From: Chloroflexota bacterium
GTDB lineage: Bacteria; Chloroflexota; Anaerolineae; B4-G1; DUEL01
Direction: 5' to 3'
DNA: 5,423 nt
NCBI GenBank assembly: GCA_017743275.1
Contig: JAGHZG010000144.1
Coordinates: 1-5,423, forward strand
A program made the position numbers and the translations under genes. Shown piece after piece: positions 5,292 through 5,423 of this stretch; within the stretch, counting starts at the first letter, position 1, and each line of letters opens with the position of its first letter. A model generated the notes under the pieces. That model did no database searches and was not told the DNA's origin. It saw only the letters and a program-made list of their open reading frames with translations.

Positions 5292-5423
5292 TCAGGGCTG
5301 AGATGGGGTCCCCGAATCCCCATCGCTCAAGATAGACAGCAGGTGGGCAGTATCCACCCGACGGGTCTGCTGGACGGCGCGCCGTTTGCGGAGCATGCGG
5401 GGGATGCCCAGGAGGCCCGCCAG
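5292..5423 (-). CDS. C-terminus of a probable GT2 glycosyltransferase (partial)
   Basis: The minus-strand frame entering from the right edge gives 43 residues and a TGA at 5294-5292. The tail starts with a hydrophobic stretch, then IPRMLRKRRAVQQTRRVD, then a short helix HLLSIL and a polar end. A KRRA-Q-x-RRV run followed by a short leucine-rich helix is the kind of tail I associate with GT2 (rhamnosyltransferase-like) enzymes, and the nearby polysaccharide genes fit. None of the GT2 catalytic domain lies in the window. The reading frame is likely real because it remains protein-like up to a stop just before an AT-rich gap. The family call is tentative. Confidence 0.5.
   Translation of the reverse strand: MAGLLGIPRMLRKRRAVQQTRRVDTAHLLSILSDGDSGTPSQP

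Noticed and set aside
4472..5335. Plus-strand open frame of 287 codons opposite the second hydrolase
   Set aside because: Same antisense-shadow character, while the minus strand shows a complete Ser-Asp-His hydrolase.

Overview
The window is GC-rich and mostly coding on the minus strand. Its long, often palindromic intergenic repeats and the flavour of its proteins suggest an environmental, possibly thermophilic bacterium of the Chloroflexota (Anaerolineae-like) type. That assignment is an impression from style, because the window holds no rRNA or other taxonomic marker.

Layout, left to right. The plus-strand end of a membrane protein (stop at 122-124) converges on a minus-strand alpha/beta hydrolase (1178 to 321). 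This hydrolase is bracketed by two inverted copies of a hairpin-rich element of about 143 bp (142-285 and 1179-1320). A gene-free stretch follows (1179-1546) that holds the right-hand element, a second type of long palindrome (1328-1412) and a C-rich heptamer tandem repeat (about 1463-1542). Next is a two-gene minus-strand operon: a GT4 glycosyltransferase (4101 to 2956) that overlaps by ATGA a membrane-bound polyprenyl-phosphate sugar-1-phosphate transferase (2959 to 1547). Upstream of the operon, 4102-4405 holds a strong-looking promoter almost on top of the start codon, several hairpins and a third GGTAAC-ended palindromic repeat. A second, unrelated-looking alpha/beta hydrolase (5200 to 4406) follows. 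The window ends inside the C-terminus of what looks like a GT2 glycosyltransferase (5423 to 5292).

Functionally, the central pair belongs to surface or exopolysaccharide synthesis. The sugar transferase would load the first sugar phosphate onto the lipid carrier at the membrane, and the GT4 enzyme (and perhaps the partial GT2) would extend the chain from nucleotide sugars in the cytoplasm. The two hydrolases are generic serine-hydrolase-fold enzymes of unknown substrate, and nothing ties them firmly to the polysaccharide pathway.

I see no clearly new multi-gene system. The most interesting signal is the repeats. One element appears to have inserted into a shared terminator hairpin between convergent genes, leaving an 11-bp direct repeat. 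The other copies touch the start codon of one hydrolase and the stop codon of the other.
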